DNA from: Ferranicluibacter rubi
GTDB lineage: Bacteria; Pseudomonadota; Alphaproteobacteria; Rhizobiales; Rhizobiaceae
Direction: 5' to 3'
Assembly: GCF_011603255.1 (NCBI RefSeq)
Contig: NZ_JAANCM010000001.1
Coordinates: 310,001-374,000, forward strand
DNA: 64,000 nucleotides
The notes beneath the pieces were generated by a model. It was not told where the DNA came from and did no database searches. It worked only from the letters and a program-made list of their open reading frames with translations. Below are positions 51,785 through 62,263 of the stretch, piece by piece. Every line of letters begins with the position of its first letter. The stretch's first letter is position 1. A program made the position numbers and the translations under genes.

Positions 51785-53485
51785 ATGCCCGATACGGCCA
51801 GCCGGACACAATCGATGTTGCCTGACAGGCCTTGGCTTGCGTCCTACCCTGTCGGCATGCCGACGGAAATTGCGGCCAGCCCCTACACATCCCTTGGTCA
51901 TATGTTCGAGACGTCGTGTGCCAAATACGCGGATCGCCCGGCCTATACCTGTATGGGCACAACGATCACGTTCGGCGCCCTGGCAAAAACCGTCGACGCC
52001 TTTGCCGCCTATTTGCAGTCGACAGGGCTGAAACAGGGCGACCGCGTCGCGGTGATGATGCCGAACGTGCTGCAAAACCCGGTGACGATCTTTGCGATCC
52101 TGCGGGCAGGCCTCGTGGTCGTCAACGTCAACCCGCTCTATACCCCTCGGGAACTCGAGCACCAGTTGAAGGACAGTGGCGCGAAGGCCATCGTCGTTCT
52201 GGAAAACTTCGCCCACACCGTGGAGCAGGTCGCCTCCAAGACTGCGCTCCAGCACATCGTCGTCGCCTCGATGGGCGATCTGCTCGGCGCCAAGGGGCTG
52301 CTCGTCAATTTCATCGTCCGCCGGGTGAAGAAGCTGGTGCCGGCCTGGTCGCTGCGCGGTCATACCAAGTTCAACACGGCCATTGCCAAGGGCAAGCGGC
52401 TGACGCTGGCCAAACCCGACGTCAAGGCTGGCGACATCGCTTTCCTTCAGTATACCGGCGGGACCACCGGCGTTTCCAAGGGTGCCGTGCTGACGCATGC
52501 CAACCTTCTGGCGAATGCGGCGCAGATGAGCCTCTGGATCGAGACGGCCTTCGTCAACAAGCCGAAGCCCGACACCCTTGTCTTCCTCTGTGCGCTGCCG
52601 CTTTATCATATCTTCGCGCTGACCGTGAATGGGCTGATGGGTCTGGTGCTCGGCGGCCACAATATCCTCATTCCCAATCCGCGCGACATCCCGTCGCTGG
52701 TCAAGGAATTCGGCAGCCACAAGGTCACGATCTTCCCCGGTCTCAACACGCTGTTCAACGCGCTGCTGAACAACGGTCCGTTCCGCGCGCTCGACTTCTC
52801 TTCCCTGGTGCTCACCTTCGGCGGCGGCATGGCCGTGCAGCGGCCGGTGGCGGAGCGCTGGGAGAAGGTGACGGGCTGCTCGATCAAGGAAGGTTACGGC
52901 CTGTCGGAAACCTCGCCGGTCGCAACGGCCAACCGCCTCGACCTGCCGGACTTTACCGGGACCATCGGCCTGCCTTTGCCCTCGACCGATATCGAAATCC
53001 GCAACGAGGCCGACGAAAACGTGCCGATCGGCGACGTCGGCGAGATCTGTATTCGCGGACCGCAGGTCATGCCCGGCTACTGGAACAAGCCGGAGGAAAC
53101 CGCACAGGCGATTTCCAAGGACGGTTTCTTCCGCACCGGCGACATTGGCCGCATGAGCGCCGACGGGCTGATCAAGATCGTCGACCGCAAGAAGGACATG
53201 ATCCTCGTCTCCGGCTTCAACGTCTTCCCGAACGAGATCGAGGAAGTGGTGATGTCTTATCCCGGTGTTCTGGAATGTGCCGCCATCGCCATTCCGGATG
53301 CGCATTCTGGCGAAGCGGTAAAGCTGTTCGTCGTCCGTCGCGACCCCAACGTTACAGAGGCAGAGATCCGCGCGCATTGCAACGACGGCCTGACCAACTA
53401 CAAACGCCCGCGCATCATCGAATTCCGCGACGACCTGCCGAAATCCAATGTCGGCAAGATCCTGCGCAAGGAATTGCGCAGCTGA
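51785..53485 (+). CDS. fadD: Long-chain fatty-acid-CoA ligase
   Basis: Activates fatty acids as acyl-CoA with ATP and CoA. 566 residues of the ANL superfamily: P-loop YTGGTTGVSKG (223-233), GYGLSETSP (the A5 motif), TGD in GFFRTGDIG, DRKKDMILVSGFNVFPNEIEE (linker/A8) and the C-terminal catalytic lysine in SNVGKILRKELRS (Lys558). Length equals E. coli FadD. ATG at 51785 follows GGGAGGACGAAT; an in-frame ATG at 51683 lies in the promoter. It shares an operator with the fad operon at 1.7 kb, consistent with one fatty-acid regulon. Confidence 0.95.
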   Translation: MPDTASRTQSMLPDRPWLASYPVGMPTEIAASPYTSLGHMFETSCAKYADRPAYTCMGTTITFGALAKTVDAFAAYLQSTGLKQGDRVAVMMPNVLQNPVTIFAILRAGLVVVNVNPLYTPRELEHQLKDSGAKAIVVLENFAHTVEQVASKTALQHIVVASMGDLLGAKGLLVNFIVRRVKKLVPAWSLRGHTKFNTAIAKGKRLTLAKPDVKAGDIAFLQYTGGTTGVSKGAVLTHANLLANAAQMSLWIETAFVNKPKPDTLVFLCALPLYHIFALTVNGLMGLVLGGHNILIPNPRDIPSLVKEFGSHKVTIFPGLNTLFNALLNNGPFRALDFSSLVLTFGGGMAVQRPVAERWEKVTGCSIKEGYGLSETSPVATANRLDLPDFTGTIGLPLPSTDIEIRNEADENVPIGDVGEICIRGPQVMPGYWNKPEETAQAISKDGFFRTGDIGRMSADGLIKIVDRKKDMILVSGFNVFPNEIEEVVMSYPGVLECAAIAIPDAHSGEAVKLFVVRRDPNVTEAEIRAHCNDGLTNYKRPRIIEFRDDLPKSNVGKILRKELRS

Positions 53486-53671
53486 AGACTGCAGGGGCAC
53501 GATGTCCTTGAATATCCTGGCCCTCCACGAATATCCGGGCGCCCGCGAAAATCGGGCGCCGAGGCTTGATTTGCAGTGACCAAACGCACTAGCTATCGCG
53601 GCTGATAAAAACCATTGAAAGCATGTCCGGACGGCCCGAGGCCTTCACCGGAACTGCCCGAGGAGCCGATG

Positions 53672-55297
53672 ATGAAAGCGCTGGTCGAAGAGCTGAAGAG
53701 CACCGCCACCGAAACAGACGCCACCGATATCCGTGCAGCGTTTGCTGCCGATCCGGAGCGCTTCCAGCGCTTCTCCGTCACGCTCGACGACATCCTGTTC
53801 GACTATTCGAAATGCGCCGTGAACGCGCGGGTGCTCGACGGCCTTGAGGCCATCGCCAAGGCTGCACGCGTGGCTGAAAAGCGCGACGAAATGTTTGCCG
53901 GCAAACCGATCAACTTCACCGAAGGCCGCGCCGTGCTCCATACGGCGCTGCGCAACCGATCGAACACGCCGGTTCTGGTCGATGGCCGCGACGTAATGCC
54001 GGACGTCAATGCCGTGCTCGACGCCATGGGCGTCTTTTCCGACAAGATTCGCACCGGCGCGTTGACGGGGGCAACCGGCAAGAAAATCACCGACATCGTC
54101 AATATCGGCATCGGCGGCTCGGATCTCGGTCCTGTCATGGCGACGCTGGCGCTGGCGCCGGAACATGACGGCCCGCGCACCCATTTCGTCTCCAATATCG
54201 ACGGCGCCCATATCGCCGATACTCTGAAGCTGCTCGATCCGGAAACGTCCCTGTTCATCGTCGCGTCGAAGACGTTCACGACGATCGAGACGATGACCAA
54301 CGCCCAGACGGCACGCGCCTTCATTGCCAAGGCGCTCGGCGAAGAGGCCGTCGGCCACCATTTCTGCGCCGTCTCCACGGCGCTCGACAAGGTCGCCGCC
54401 TTCGGCATCGCCAGCGACCGCATCTTCGGCTTCTGGGATTGGGTCGGCGGACGCTACTCCATCTGGTCGGCCATCGGCCTGCCGCTGATGATCGCCATCG
54501 GCAAGGACAAGTTCGGCGAGTTTCTGGCCGGCGCGCACGCGATCGACGAGCATTTCAAGACGGCGCCGCTGCGGCAGAACCTGCCGATGCTGCTCGGCCT
54601 CATCGGCTATTACCACCGCAACGTGCTCGGCTATCCCTCGCGCGCCATCCTGCCCTACGACCAGCGCCTGTCGCGCTTCCCGGCCTATCTGCAGCAGCTT
54701 GATATGGAATCGAACGGCAAGGGCGTGACGCTCGACGGCACGCCGGTCGAGGGCAATTCCGGGCCGGTGGTCTGGGGCGAGCCGGGTACCAACGGTCAGC
54801 ACGCGTTCTACCAGCTGATCCACCAGGGCACGACGGTCATTCCGGCCGAGTTCATGATCGCGGCCAATGCGCATGAGACGACGTTGCGCCACCAGCACGA
54901 CCTGCTGATCGCCAATTGCCTCGCGCAGTCGGAAGCCCTGATGAAGGGCCGCACGCTGGAAGAGGCGAAGGCCCAGCTGACGGACAAGGGCATGGACGAC
55001 GCCAAGGCCGACCACATCGCCCCGCACCGCGTCTTCACAGGCAACCGCCCGTCGCTGACCATCGTCTACGACAAGCTGACCCCGTTTGCGCTCGGCCGCC
55101 TGATCGCGCTCTACGAACATCGCGTCTTCGTCGAAGGTGCGCTCTTCAACATCAACTCCTTCGACCAGTGGGGCGTGGAGCTCGGCAAGGAACTGGCGAC
55201 GGGCCTGCTTCCCGTGGTGGAAGGTAAGGAAAGCGCCGAAGGCCACGACAGCTCGACCGTCGGCCTCGTGAAGGCGCTGCTCGCAGCCAAGAAGTAG
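53672..55297 (+). CDS. pgi: Glucose-6-phosphate isomerase
   Basis: Interconverts glucose-6-phosphate and fructose-6-phosphate. 541 residues; [51 protein letters not shown] and [19 protein letters not shown] (catalytic Glu370 in GEPGTNG), with the C-terminal [18 protein letters not shown]. Start ATG 53672 gives [20 protein letters not shown], as in other rhizobial Pgi proteins; the ATG at 53669 is too close to AGGAG. It complements Frk and Frc encoded nearby. A hairpin follows at 55332. Confidence 0.97.
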   Translation: MKALVEELKSTATETDATDIRAAFAADPERFQRFSVTLDDILFDYSKCAVNARVLDGLEAIAKAARVAEKRDEMFAGKPINFTEGRAVLHTALRNRSNTPVLVDGRDVMPDVNAVLDAMGVFSDKIRTGALTGATGKKITDIVNIGIGGSDLGPVMATLALAPEHDGPRTHFVSNIDGAHIADTLKLLDPETSLFIVASKTFTTIETMTNAQTARAFIAKALGEEAVGHHFCAVSTALDKVAAFGIASDRIFGFWDWVGGRYSIWSAIGLPLMIAIGKDKFGEFLAGAHAIDEHFKTAPLRQNLPMLLGLIGYYHRNVLGYPSRAILPYDQRLSRFPAYLQQLDMESNGKGVTLDGTPVEGNSGPVVWGEPGTNGQHAFYQLIHQGTTVIPAEFMIAANAHETTLRHQHDLLIANCLAQSEALMKGRTLEEAKAQLTDKGMDDAKADHIAPHRVFTGNRPSLTIVYDKLTPFALGRLIALYEHRVFVEGALFNINSFDQWGVELGKELATGLLPVVEGKESAEGHDSSTVGLVKALLAAKK

Positions 55298-55331
55298 GCC
55301 CCCGGCCTTCGCATTCGGCCCACCCGACAAC

Positions 55332-55355
55332 GATCTTCCCCTGCGGGGGAAGATC
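55332..55355 (+). terminator. Hairpin terminator after pgi
   Basis: GATCTTCCCC (55332-55341) with GGGGAAGATC (55346-55355), loop TGCG, then CCTTTGTT. A perfect 10-bp stem 34 bp after the stop. Confidence 0.75.
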
Positions 55356-55541
55356 CCTTTGTTGAACGCTTACCCGTAAACCCTCTTCTTCGGCGCCATC
55401 GACGCGGGCAAAACTGTTGCCGCTCGGCGACACCGGCGGGGTTTCCGCTGCCTTACCTTTGTTTCCGGGAAACGTGATCGAATCACGCCTTGTGCCTGTA
55501 CGGGCGGGGGATAGAGATCAGGTCTCACCGGGGCACTGCTT

Positions 55542-56252
55542 ATGACACCGACCGATATCGCCGATCCATTCTCGCGCCGCACCTTCCTGCTCGGCGCACT
55601 GTCTGCTGCCGCCACGGTGGCGGGCTGCACGACCTCGACGGGCGTGCGCAGTCCGCCGGTCCCGCCCGTGATCAGCCGCCCGATCCTGCCGCCGACGGAG
55701 GAAGAGCTCGCCGTGATGTATGGCGCGGTAGAGGATGACGGCATTCTCATTCCCGCCATCCCCTATCGCGAGATCGATCCGCGCTTCTATCGCCAGCGTG
55801 TGGCCAACACGACCGGCGAGCCCGACAATACGGTCATCGTGGATACACCCGGCCGGTTCCTTTACATCACCGAACCCGGCGGCACGGCCATGCGTTATGG
55901 CGTTGGCATCGGGCGCGAAGGCTTTGCCTGGCAGGGCGAGGGCACCATTCACTGGCGCCAGCACTGGCCGCGCTGGAAGCCACCGAACGAAATGGTCGCG
56001 CGCCAGCCGGAACTCGCCCGCTACTCCATCGAAAACGGCGGCATGGAGCCGGGCCTCAAAAACCCGCTCGGGGCGCGTGCGCTTTATATCTTCCAAAACG
56101 GACAGGACACGCTGTACCGGCTGCATGGCAGCCCGGAATGGCGCTCGATCGGCAAGGCCGTATCCTCCGGCTGCGTGCGCCTGATGAACCAGGATATCAT
56201 CGACCTTTACACGCGCGTTCCCTATCACGCGCGTATCGTCGTGCATCAGTAG
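55542..56252 (+). CDS. L,D-transpeptidase (YkuD family), probable Tat-exported lipoprotein
   Basis: 236 residues. The N-terminus has twin arginines (SRRTFLLGAL) and a lipobox VAGC with Cys29. The YkuD domain (about 95-236) ends in HGSPEW (His195) and the catalytic SSGCVRL (Cys211). These enzymes form 3-3 or protein-to-peptidoglycan cross-links in the periplasm; polar-growing Rhizobiaceae carry many of them. Twin arginine plus lipobox suggests Tat export and outer-membrane anchoring, but the hydrophobic stretch could also suit Sec. Convergent with frk, 47 bp apart. Confidence 0.92.
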   Translation: MTPTDIADPFSRRTFLLGALSAAATVAGCTTSTGVRSPPVPPVISRPILPPTEEELAVMYGAVEDDGILIPAIPYREIDPRFYRQRVANTTGEPDNTVIVDTPGRFLYITEPGGTAMRYGVGIGREGFAWQGEGTIHWRQHWPRWKPPNEMVARQPELARYSIENGGMEPGLKNPLGARALYIFQNGQDTLYRLHGSPEWRSIGKAVSSGCVRLMNQDIIDLYTRVPYHARIVVHQ

Positions 56253-56299
56253 GACCATCGGCGGCGCGCCTCAGGTTTGGCGCGCCGCATATTTAAACA

Positions 56300-57226
56300 T
56301 TACAGGCCAATCTCATAGGCCCAGGGCGGATTGGCGCCGGCACGCGACACCGTGACGGAAGCGGTCTTTGCGCCGAGTGCGAGGGCAGCCTGGATGGCGT
56401 CGTCGCTCAGCGTCGCGATAGCATCCTTCGTGAGCAGGTTGTTCATCTTCAGCGACGCGAGAATGCCGGCATCGAACGTATCGCCGGCACCGACCGTATC
56501 GACCACCGTCACCTTTTCGCTGGGTACGGACACCTTGCCCCGCAGTGTGTAGGCGTCGGCGCCGTCAGCGCCCTTGGTGATGACGACGAGCTTCGGGCCG
56601 CGGGCGAGCCAATGCCCGACCAGCGTTTCATGATCCCGCTCCTCGCCGAACCAATCGAGATCCTCGTCCGAAAACTTGACGATATCCGACATGGCGGCCA
56701 TGCGCAGCATGCGCGCTTTGTGGGCCTCGGCATCCTTGATGAAGCCGGGGCGGATGTTCGGATCGAAGGAGATCACGCGCTTCTTGTGCTCGCGCGTCAT
56801 CAGCGCCTCATAGGTCGAGCCGCAGGGCTCCGGAATGAGGCTGATGGCACCGAAATGCAGGGCCTCGCAGAAATCGCCGAGCGCTGGCAGATCCGCTTCC
56901 GTGATCATCCGGCCGGCGCTGTTCTCGTCGAAGAAGGCGTAGGTGGCCGAGCCGTTGACGAGCTTGACCACGGCAAGCGTCGTGTGCAAATCGGATGTGG
57001 CCGACGGGGCGAAATCCACATTGCTGCTCTTCAGCGTGTCGCGGAGGATATCGCCGAACATATCGCTCGACAGGCCGGTGAAGAAGCCGGTGGGAATGCC
57101 GAGGCGCCCGAGCGCGATCGCGGTGTTGAAGATCGCACCGCCCGCATAGGGCGCAAAAGCAGGTTCGCCGAGCGTGGATTCGCGCGGCAGCATATCGATC
57201 AGGGCCTCGCCGCAGCAGATGATCAT
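56300..57226 (-). CDS. frk: PfkB-family fructokinase
   Basis: Phosphorylates fructose to fructose-6-phosphate. 308 residues from ATG 57226 (AGGAAGACCC before it): CCGEALIDMLP, PYAGGAIFNTAIALGRLG (substrate glycines), and the catalytic GAGDTFDAG with base Asp249. The family and its closeness to frc and pgi make fructose the likely substrate. It follows pyrE by 69 bp on the same strand, so may be read from the pyr promoter as well as its own. Confidence 0.9.
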   Translation of the reverse strand: MIICCGEALIDMLPRESTLGEPAFAPYAGGAIFNTAIALGRLGIPTGFFTGLSSDMFGDILRDTLKSSNVDFAPSATSDLHTTLAVVKLVNGSATYAFFDENSAGRMITEADLPALGDFCEALHFGAISLIPEPCGSTYEALMTREHKKRVISFDPNIRPGFIKDAEAHKARMLRMAAMSDIVKFSDEDLDWFGEERDHETLVGHWLARGPKLVVITKGADGADAYTLRGKVSVPSEKVTVVDTVGAGDTFDAGILASLKMNNLLTKDAIATLSDDAIQAALALGAKTASVTVSRAGANPPWAYEIGL

Positions 57227-57295
57227 GGGTCTTCCTCTTGGGATAGTAAGCGTTGCAGTCAATGGGCTTGTCGGGCGATCGGCCTTCTGACGGGC

Positions 57296-57991
57296 TCAGC
57301 CCGCCAAAGCTGAGATGCCGCCGTGACGGCCCGACCATTCGAGCGGTGCATCGAGGAAGGCCTCGACGCTCGCCAAAGTCTCCCCATCGAAAAGCTTGTC
57401 TTCGCGGGCGACCGCCAGCACATTGCGCCATGTGGCGATGTTGTGAAGGGTGATACCCTTCCTGGCCATGTTGGCGCGGCCTTCGGGAAAGATATCATAG
57501 TAGAACAATGCCATGCCGTGATCGACCACGCCGCCGGCGGCGCGGATGGCGTCGATGAAGGTGAACATGGAGACGCCGGCCGTCGTCAGGTCCTCGATGA
57601 CGAGAACGCGGGCGCCCTCGGGCATATGGCCCTCGATCTGGTTCGTGCGACCATGGCCCTTCGGCGCCTTGCGCACGTAGATCATCGGCAGCGCCAGGCG
57701 CTCGGCCAGCATCGCGGCGAAGGGAATGCCCGCTGTCTCGCCACCGGCGATCACGTCGAATTTTTCGAAGCCCGCCTCGCGCATGACAGTGACGGCTGCG
57801 AAATCCATGACGGCGGAGCGGATGCGCGGGTAGGAAATCAGCTTGCGGCAATCGATGTAGACCGGGCTCGCCATGCCGGAGGCAAGCTTGTAGGGCTGGT
57901 CGGCCCGGAAGTGCACCGCCTTGATCTCCCACAGCATTTTCGCCAGCAGTTCGGCCATCACGGCCTTGTCGGGGAAGGATGTGGGGATCAT
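57296..57991 (-). CDS. pyrE: Orotate phosphoribosyltransferase
   Basis: Forms OMP from orotate and PRPP in pyrimidine synthesis. 231 residues; [21 protein letters not shown] at the orotate site, [25 protein letters not shown] (flexible loop) and PRPP motif [11 protein letters not shown] (129-139). ATG at 57991 follows GAGGAACCGCACC. Downstream of pyrC and the VOC gene, 60 bp from the latter. Confidence 0.96.
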   Translation of the reverse strand: MIPTSFPDKAVMAELLAKMLWEIKAVHFRADQPYKLASGMASPVYIDCRKLISYPRIRSAVMDFAAVTVMREAGFEKFDVIAGGETAGIPFAAMLAERLALPMIYVRKAPKGHGRTNQIEGHMPEGARVLVIEDLTTAGVSMFTFIDAIRAAGGVVDHGMALFYYDIFPEGRANMARKGITLHNIATWRNVLAVAREDKLFDGETLASVEAFLDAPLEWSGRHGGISALAG

Positions 57992-58051
57992 GGTGCGGTT
58001 CCTCTTGATCGAAGGCTCAAAGCGTGGCGGCAGGCAGCGGCGGTTCACGCG

Positions 58052-58435
58052 TCAGGACCTCTGCTCGCAGAAGGTGATGCGGTTGGCGAAGGGATCGGTG
58101 ACCGTGACTTGCAGCCCCCAGGGGACGGTGTCGAGGCCGGGCTTCATGTAGGCATAGTTGCGGCCAGAAAGCTCGGCCTGCAGCGCTGTCGCATCGGCAA
58201 CGGGCACGAAGATGCGGGTGCCGGGCGTCGTGTCGCCGGCATGCTCGCTCAGATGGAGCATCAGCGCATCGCGCGAGACCTGCGCGTAGAGCGGCATGCC
58301 CTCGGCGAAGCGATGCTCCCAATCCAGCTTGAAGCCGAGAAAGCCCAGATAGAATTCCATCGCCTTCTCGATCGAGAAGATCCGAAAGATCGGGATGGCC
58401 GGCTTGATCCCGGCCTCAGCGCGCTCGTCAGCCAT
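58052..58435 (-). CDS. VOC/glyoxalase-superfamily protein
   Basis: 127 residues, one VOC beta-alpha-beta-beta-beta module pair: [46 protein letters not shown] and [23 protein letters not shown]. The pattern is that of the glyoxalase/bleomycin-resistance-like family; metal ligands (His59-type and Glu) are only partly evident, so enzymatic activity is unsure. Its start overlaps the pyrC end by eight bases, so it is translationally coupled to pyrC and embedded between two pyrimidine genes. The role there is unknown. Confidence 0.85.
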   Translation of the reverse strand: MADERAEAGIKPAIPIFRIFSIEKAMEFYLGFLGFKLDWEHRFAEGMPLYAQVSRDALMLHLSEHAGDTTPGTRIFVPVADATALQAELSGRNYAYMKPGLDTVPWGLQVTVTDPFANRITFCEQRS

Positions 58436-59492
58436 GCGTTTCCTCCACGGCCCAGTGCAGCGGGAACATCGGGTCGAACACCGTCACAGGGCCGGCGTCC
58501 GTCTCGATCTTTGCGGGATAATTCACCGGTTCGCTGCGGCGAGTGAGCGTGATCGTCTCGTCATTGACCGGCAGACCGTACCAGGCGGGGCCGTTGCGGG
58601 AGGCGAAGGCTTCGAGACTGTGCAGCGCGTCTTCCTGCTCGAAGACATGGGCAAGGCAGCTCATGGTGTTGACCGAGGTATAGATGCCCGCACATCCGCA
58701 GGCGCATTCCTTGAGCGGATCGACATGCGGGGCGCTGTCGGTGCCGAGGAAGAACCGCGTATCGCCGGAGGTCGCGGCCTTGCGCAGCGCCTGCCGGTGG
58801 ACCTCGCGCTTGGCGACGGGCAGGCAGTAATAATGCGGGCGGATGCCGCCGACGAGGAGCGCGTTGCGGTTGATGATCAGATGGTGGGTGGTGATCGAGC
58901 CGGCGAGGTTCTTTGCAGTGCCCTTGATGTAATCGACGCCATCCTGCGTCGTCACGTGCTCCATCGTCACCTTCAGCTCCGGCAGGCGACGGCGCAACGG
59001 GTCGAGCACGGTCTCGATGAAGACGGCCTCGCGGTCGAAGATATCGACCTCGGGCGTCGTCACCTCGCCATGCACGCAGAGCGGCAGGCCGATCTCGGCC
59101 ATTTTTTCAAGCACCGGCATGACCTTTTCGAGGTCGCGGACACCGCCATGGGAGTTGGTGGTGGCACCGGCCGGATATAGCTTGACCGCGTGGATGAGGC
59201 CGCTCGCCTTGCCGTGGGCGACGTCGGCTGCCTCCGTGTGTTCGGTCAGATAGAGCGTCATCAGCGGTTCGAAACGGTCGCCCACAGGGAGAGCTGCGAG
59301 GATGCGGGCGCGGTAGGCCTCGGCATCTGCCGTGGTCACCACCGGTGGCACGAGGTTCGGCATGATGATGGCGCGGGCGAAGTGGCGGCTGGTGTCGGGC
59401 AGCACGCCCTTCAGCATATCGCCGTCGCGCAGGTGCAGGTGCCAATCGTCAGGCCGGCGGATGGTGAGGGTTGTCGTCTGGTGGTCGCTCAT
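58428..59492 (-). CDS. pyrC: Dihydroorotase (type II)
   Basis: Cyclises carbamoyl aspartate to dihydroorotate. 354 residues of the short type II class like E. coli PyrC: metal His18/His20 in [10 protein letters not shown], the carboxylated lysine Lys104 in [24 protein letters not shown] and catalytic Asp in [10 protein letters not shown]. All zinc ligands are intact. First gene of pyrC-VOC-pyrE-frk. Confidence 0.96.
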   Translation of the reverse strand: MSDHQTTTLTIRRPDDWHLHLRDGDMLKGVLPDTSRHFARAIIMPNLVPPVVTTADAEAYRARILAALPVGDRFEPLMTLYLTEHTEAADVAHGKASGLIHAVKLYPAGATTNSHGGVRDLEKVMPVLEKMAEIGLPLCVHGEVTTPEVDIFDREAVFIETVLDPLRRRLPELKVTMEHVTTQDGVDYIKGTAKNLAGSITTHHLIINRNALLVGGIRPHYYCLPVAKREVHRQALRKAATSGDTRFFLGTDSAPHVDPLKECACGCAGIYTSVNTMSCLAHVFEQEDALHSLEAFASRNGPAWYGLPVNDETITLTRRSEPVNYPAKIETDAGPVTVFDPMFPLHWAVEETHG

Positions 59493-59649
59493 CGTCTGCC
59501 TCTCCTCCTGCGGATATCAGCGGACCCGTGAGGGGTCCGAGACGATCTGCATCGCTTTCGTGGCCGCGCGCCCTGCTCCAAGGCTCGGGCTGTCCGTTCC
59601 CGTTTGCCTCATCGGGCCTCGGATGACAATGGCCTGATGGCCTCTGCAA

Positions 59650-60285
59650 TCACGGCTGCTCAAAAACCTCGAGCGTGATATCGGCCGGCCGGGAACCGTT
59701 GCAGATGCGCTCGCCGTTCGGCAGGTCGTTGCCGTAGAGCTTCCATTGGATGGCCTCCTCGTCGAGACCGTAATGGATCCAGCGCTGGCGCAGGCGCTCT
59801 TCGAGTACGGCATAGGCCGGGCCGACGAAGATCGTGAGGTCGAAGAGCGGTGCGAGCCGGGTCCAGGGCGCCTCGTCGAGCAGCAGGTAATTGCCTTCGG
59901 CCAAAATGAAGCGGGTTTCCGGCGCAATGGGACGCGCCGATGCGATGGCGATCTCGCGGGCGCGGTCGAAGACCGGCACCAGAACCTCCTCGTCGCTGCG
60001 GCGTACCGCCGTGACGATATCGAGGAAGCCGCGCACGTCGAAGGTTTCCGGCGCGCCTTTGCGCTTCAGGAGGCCGCGTTCCTCGAGGATGCCATTGTCC
60101 ATGTGGAAGCCGTCCATCGGCAGCACAACGGACGTTTCGCCGCGCGCGGCAAGCTCGGCGTGCAGCGCATCGGCCAGCGTCGACTTGCCGGCGCCCGGAG
60201 GACCGGCGATGGCGATGATGAAACGGGCGGCACCGGCCGCCCGATCGAGAACGAGATCGGCGATCTCGCCAACGGTCCGTGTCAT
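59650..60285 (-). CDS. frcK: FrcK-type nucleoside/sugar kinase of the frc operon
   Basis: 211 residues of the P-loop uridine-kinase/pantothenate-kinase-like superfamily: Walker A GPPGAGKST (about 28-36), PMDGFHMDN (substrate/Mg loop), FDVRGFLD, and LAEGNYLLLDEAPW (Walker B-like). It overlaps frcA by four bases (ATGA) and matches the kinase that ends frcBCAK in Sinorhizobium. A direct role in phosphorylating the imported sugar has not been settled to my knowledge; frk nearby is the clearer fructokinase. Confidence 0.9.
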   Translation of the reverse strand: MTRTVGEIADLVLDRAAGAARFIIAIAGPPGAGKSTLADALHAELAARGETSVVLPMDGFHMDNGILEERGLLKRKGAPETFDVRGFLDIVTAVRRSDEEVLVPVFDRAREIAIASARPIAPETRFILAEGNYLLLDEAPWTRLAPLFDLTIFVGPAYAVLEERLRQRWIHYGLDEEAIQWKLYGNDLPNGERICNGSRPADITLEVFEQP

Positions 60286-61079
60286 GCCGCCAGCGCCTCG
60301 CTTGGGGGCTCCTTGGCGCCGGTCATGAAGGCCACGGCATCCGACATCGTATAGTCCTTCGGATTGATGACGCAGAGACGCTTGCCGAGGCGGTGGATGT
60401 GGATGCGATCGGCGACTTCAAAGACATGCGGCATGTTGTGCGAGATGAGCACGATCGGCATGCCGCGCGAGCGAACGTCGAGGATCAGCTCCAGCACGCG
60501 CCGGCTTTCCTTGACGCCGAGGGCCGCCGTGGGTTCGTCGAGGATGACGACCTTCGAGCCGAAGGCTGCGGCACGGGCCACGGCCACGCCCTGACGCTGG
60601 CCGCCGGACAGCGTTTCCACCGCCTGGTTGATGTTCTGGATGGTCATCAGACCGAGTTCGGACAGCTTGTCGCGGGCGAACTTTTCCATCGCGCTCTTGT
60701 CGAGCATGCGGAACACCGAGCCGAGCACGCCTGGTTTGCGGATCTCGCGGCCGAGGAACATGTTGTCGGCGATCGACAGCGCCGGAGACACCGCGAGGTT
60801 CTGGTAGACGGTCTCGATGCCGGCCTTCTGCGCCTCGATCGGCGATTTGAAGCTGATCAGCTGGCCGTCGAGGCGGATCTCGCCTTCGTCGGGCTTGATC
60901 GCGCCGGAGATCGCCTTGATCAGCGAGGACTTGCCGGCACCGTTGTCGCCGATGACCGCAAGGATTTCGCCCTTGTGCAGATCGAAATCCGCATGGTCGA
61001 GGGCAGTGACGCGGCCATAGCGCTTGACGAGACCGCGGCCCGTGAGAAGAGGTGCTTCATTATAGGCGGGAGCGTTCAT
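60282..61079 (-). CDS. frcA: Fructose/monosaccharide ABC transporter ATPase FrcA
   Basis: 265 residues with a single ABC domain: Walker A GDNGAGKSS (44-52), signature LSGGQRQ (about 148), Walker B VVILDEPTAALG and switch LISHN. Single-domain ATPases are unusual in the ribose-type CUT2 class, whose members usually have two fused domains, and a single one is characteristic of Frc. Overlaps frcC by one base (TGATG) and frcK by four. Confidence 0.95.
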   Translation of the reverse strand: MNAPAYNEAPLLTGRGLVKRYGRVTALDHADFDLHKGEILAVIGDNGAGKSSLIKAISGAIKPDEGEIRLDGQLISFKSPIEAQKAGIETVYQNLAVSPALSIADNMFLGREIRKPGVLGSVFRMLDKSAMEKFARDKLSELGLMTIQNINQAVETLSGGQRQGVAVARAAAFGSKVVILDEPTAALGVKESRRVLELILDVRSRGMPIVLISHNMPHVFEVADRIHIHRLGKRLCVINPKDYTMSDAVAFMTGAKEPPSEALAA

Positions 61080-62161
61080 CAGCCTGCTACCTTTCTAATC
61101 CACTGGTCGATGGCGACGGCGGCGATGATGAGAACGCCGATCATGAAATACGTCCATTGCGGGTCGGTGCCGATGAGGCGCAGGCCAAGCTGGAAGACGC
61201 CGACGATGAGCGCTCCGAACAACATGCCCATGATGGAGCCGCGTCCGCCGAAGAGCGAGATGCCACCGATCACGACGGCCGTGATGGATTCGATGTTGGC
61301 GAACTGGCCGGCGGTCGGGGAAACCGAACCGATACGGCCGATGAGAGCCCAGCCGGCGAGAGCACAGATGATGCCGGAAAGCGTGTAGACCGAGAGGAGC
61401 ATGCGCTTGACGTTGACGCCTGCCAGTTCGGCTGCGACCGGATCATCGCCGACGGCGTAGAGATGGCGTCCCCAGGCGGTCTTGTTCAGGACGTACCAGA
61501 GAAGGGCGACGACCAGGATCATGGCGACGACGCCATAGGTGAACACGGCGCCGCCGATGCGGAACGTATAGCCGAACAGCTTGAGTAGCGGCGCGGTCGC
61601 CTCGATATCCTGGCTGCGGATCGTCTCGTTGGCGGAATAGAGGAAGTTGGAGGCGAGGATGATCTGCCACATGCCGAGCGTGACGATGAAGGGCGGCAGC
61701 TTCATGCGGGCAATCAGCCAGCCATTGATGGCGCCGCAAAGCGCGCCGACGCCAAAGCCGGAGAGGATCGCGACTTCGACAGGCAGGCCGTAGCGGAAGA
61801 CGAACTGGCCCATAACGACGGAGGAGAGCACCATGATGGCGCCGACCGAGAGATCGATGCCTGCCGTCATAATGACCAGCGTCTGCGCCGCACCGACGAT
61901 GCCGACGATCGCCACCTGCTGCAGGATCAGCGTCATCGAGAAGGCGGAGAAGAATTTCGATCCGAGGATCGAGCCGAAGATGATCAGCGACAGCACGAGC
62001 ACGATCAGCGGAACCGCAGAGGGCCGCGAGTGCAGGAAATGCTGGAAGTGCTGGACGGGTGTCTTGCGGTCGGTGTCGAAAGACGCAACCGTCTTGGAAC
62101 TGCCGGACAGGACGGACTCGAAGTCCTGCGAGGGCCGCGCAGCGGCTGTTGGCTCGCTCAT
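61079..62161 (-). CDS. frcC: Fructose/monosaccharide ABC transporter permease FrcC
   Basis: 360 residues, eight to ten membrane helices of the CUT2/RbsC type. GIDLSVGAIMVLSSVVMG and GVNVKRMLLSVYTLSGIICALAGW, with GGISLFGGRGSIMGMLFGALIVGVFQLGL, are family signatures. The ATG at 62161 follows GGAGG by eight bases; the preceding TTG is less likely. Second gene of frcBCAK, downstream of a terminator-like hairpin after frcB. Confidence 0.95.
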   Translation of the reverse strand: MSEPTAAARPSQDFESVLSGSSKTVASFDTDRKTPVQHFQHFLHSRPSAVPLIVLVLSLIIFGSILGSKFFSAFSMTLILQQVAIVGIVGAAQTLVIMTAGIDLSVGAIMVLSSVVMGQFVFRYGLPVEVAILSGFGVGALCGAINGWLIARMKLPPFIVTLGMWQIILASNFLYSANETIRSQDIEATAPLLKLFGYTFRIGGAVFTYGVVAMILVVALLWYVLNKTAWGRHLYAVGDDPVAAELAGVNVKRMLLSVYTLSGIICALAGWALIGRIGSVSPTAGQFANIESITAVVIGGISLFGGRGSIMGMLFGALIVGVFQLGLRLIGTDPQWTYFMIGVLIIAAVAIDQWIRKVAG

Positions 62162-62263
62162 CAATATATCCTCCGCTTGGCGGCCTGTGCAGATGACCTC
62201 GAACGGGAGGTCATGCCGGGCCGGGCGCTTCGTCGGGATGACGGGTCAAGAGTGGCTTATTTT

